A stretch of DNA of 5,719 bases from the NCBI GenBank assembly GCA_023417735.1, contig JAEZEK010000004.1, positions 1 through 5,719 of the forward strand, read 5' to 3'. The translations under genes were made by a program, and so were the position numbers. The notes under the pieces were generated by a model. The model was not told the origin of the DNA. It did no database searches and saw only the letters and a program-made list of their open reading frames with translations. This document shows, piece after piece, positions 5,356-5,719 of the stretch. This DNA is from Pseudomonadota bacterium (lineage in GTDB: Bacteria; Pseudomonadota; Alphaproteobacteria; Rhizobiales; Afifellaceae). How positions within the stretch are numbered: the first letter of the stretch is position 1; each line of letters begins with the position of its first letter.

Positions 5356-5719
5356 TCAACGCCACAGCGTAATGGGGGTGCCCCCGACCGCGCCATCGAA
5401 ATAGCGCGAGCCGCGCGCATCGAGCCGCGCCACGATGCGGCCGTCGCTCCCCAGGAGAAGGAGGTCGGGGTTCCCGAAGCCGATGCTTTCCAGGCGCCAG
5501 GCCGAGATGCGGCCGAGATCCGGCGTGATGCACCCCGACGGGGTCGCCGCACCGCCGCCCGCGCCGGGTCCGAGCGTCAGCTCGCAGCCGCAACCCGGGG
5601 ATCCGTCGCTGGCGGTCCAGCGGCCAGGAATGTCCGCGCCGGTCCACACCCTTCCCCGCCCCGCCACGGCAGCCGCCCGCGGCGGCGCAACGGGAACGGC
5701 AACCTGGCCCGGCCGGCAC
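5356..5719 (-). CDS. Inh/AprI-fold (Omp19-like) envelope lipoprotein, 5' end outside window
   Basis: This is the last 120 codons of a small secreted beta-barrel protein of the Inh/AprI metalloprotease-inhibitor type, resembling Brucella Omp19. Counting from the TGC codon at 5718-5716, the fold landmarks are Trp34 (G-R-W), a probable disulfide pair Cys45 (C-E-L-T-L) and Cys63, Trp74 (I-S-A-W), L-L-L-L-G-S-D-G-R-I-V-A-R-L at 86-99, and the closing F-D-G (107-109) and L-W-R (118-120). As I recall, Omp19 ends in a similar F-D-G...L-x-R pattern. The frame is open to the right edge and starts with Cys followed by a Pro/Ala/Val-rich linker. This would fit the mature N-terminus of a lipoprotein, but the lipobox itself is off the window. 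The GTG at 5667 is therefore probably internal. Cys43, two residues before Cys45, is an extra Cys. The stop is TGA at 5356-5358. The family call is good; inhibitory activity and target are unproven. Confidence 0.75.
   Translation of the reverse strand, partial: CRPGQVAVPVAPPRAAAVAGRGRVWTGADIPGRWTASDGSPGCGCELTLGPGAGGGAATPSGCITPDLGRISAWRLESIGFGNPDLLLLGSDGRIVARLDARGSRYFDGAVGGTPITLWR

Noticed and set aside
5279..5719. 146-codon minus-strand frame overlapping the Omp19-like gene and reaching into the transporter start
   Set aside because: It conflicts with the frame that carries the Inh/AprI landmarks and overlaps the transporter's start codon; the composition is typical of a shadow frame.

Overview
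The window is very GC-rich, with strong G/C preference at third codon positions. It looks like a chromosomal segment of an alphaproteobacterium, most likely of the order Hyphomicrobiales. The grounds are the two secreted YkuD L,D-transpeptidases with an S-S-G-C active-site signature, and an Inh/AprI-fold protein ending in an Omp19-like F-D-G...L-x-R motif. This placement is an inference from recalled families, not from a search. No rRNA, tRNA, CRISPR array, insertion sequence or phage gene is visible.

Layout from left to right. (1) Bases 1-1396, plus strand: two tandem paralogous L,D-transpeptidases. The first lacks its 5' end at the window edge. The second is complete with a Sec signal peptide. 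They are separated by 233 bases holding a strong terminator-like hairpin. (2) Bases 1397-1479: a convergent gap with two GC-rich hairpins. (3) Bases 1480-2568, minus strand: an exported five-heme c-type cytochrome with C-terminal EF-hand-like Asp loops. (4) Bases 2569-2777: a divergent control region with several short inverted repeats and an unusual start-site arrangement. (5) Bases 2778-4187, plus strand: a membrane flavocytochrome of the ferric reductase/NADPH oxidase type, with two bis-His heme pairs, FAD and NAD(P) domains and an extra C-terminal membrane segment. (6) Bases 4210-5289, minus strand: an AI-2E/PerM-family membrane transporter, convergent with the flavocytochrome. (7) Bases 5356-5719, minus strand: the 3' part of an Inh/Omp19-like envelope lipoprotein. 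It lies upstream of the transporter on the same strand and is cut by the right edge.

Functional reading. The left block remodels peptidoglycan in the periplasm. The central divergent pair is the most interesting part. The flavocytochrome could carry electrons from cytosolic NAD(P)H through FAD and two membrane hemes to the periplasmic face, and the five-heme cytochrome is a plausible acceptor there. The genes share one 209-base intergenic region with palindromes suited to joint control. That partnership is an inference from gene order and domain content and has not been shown. The right block is ordinary envelope and transport content.
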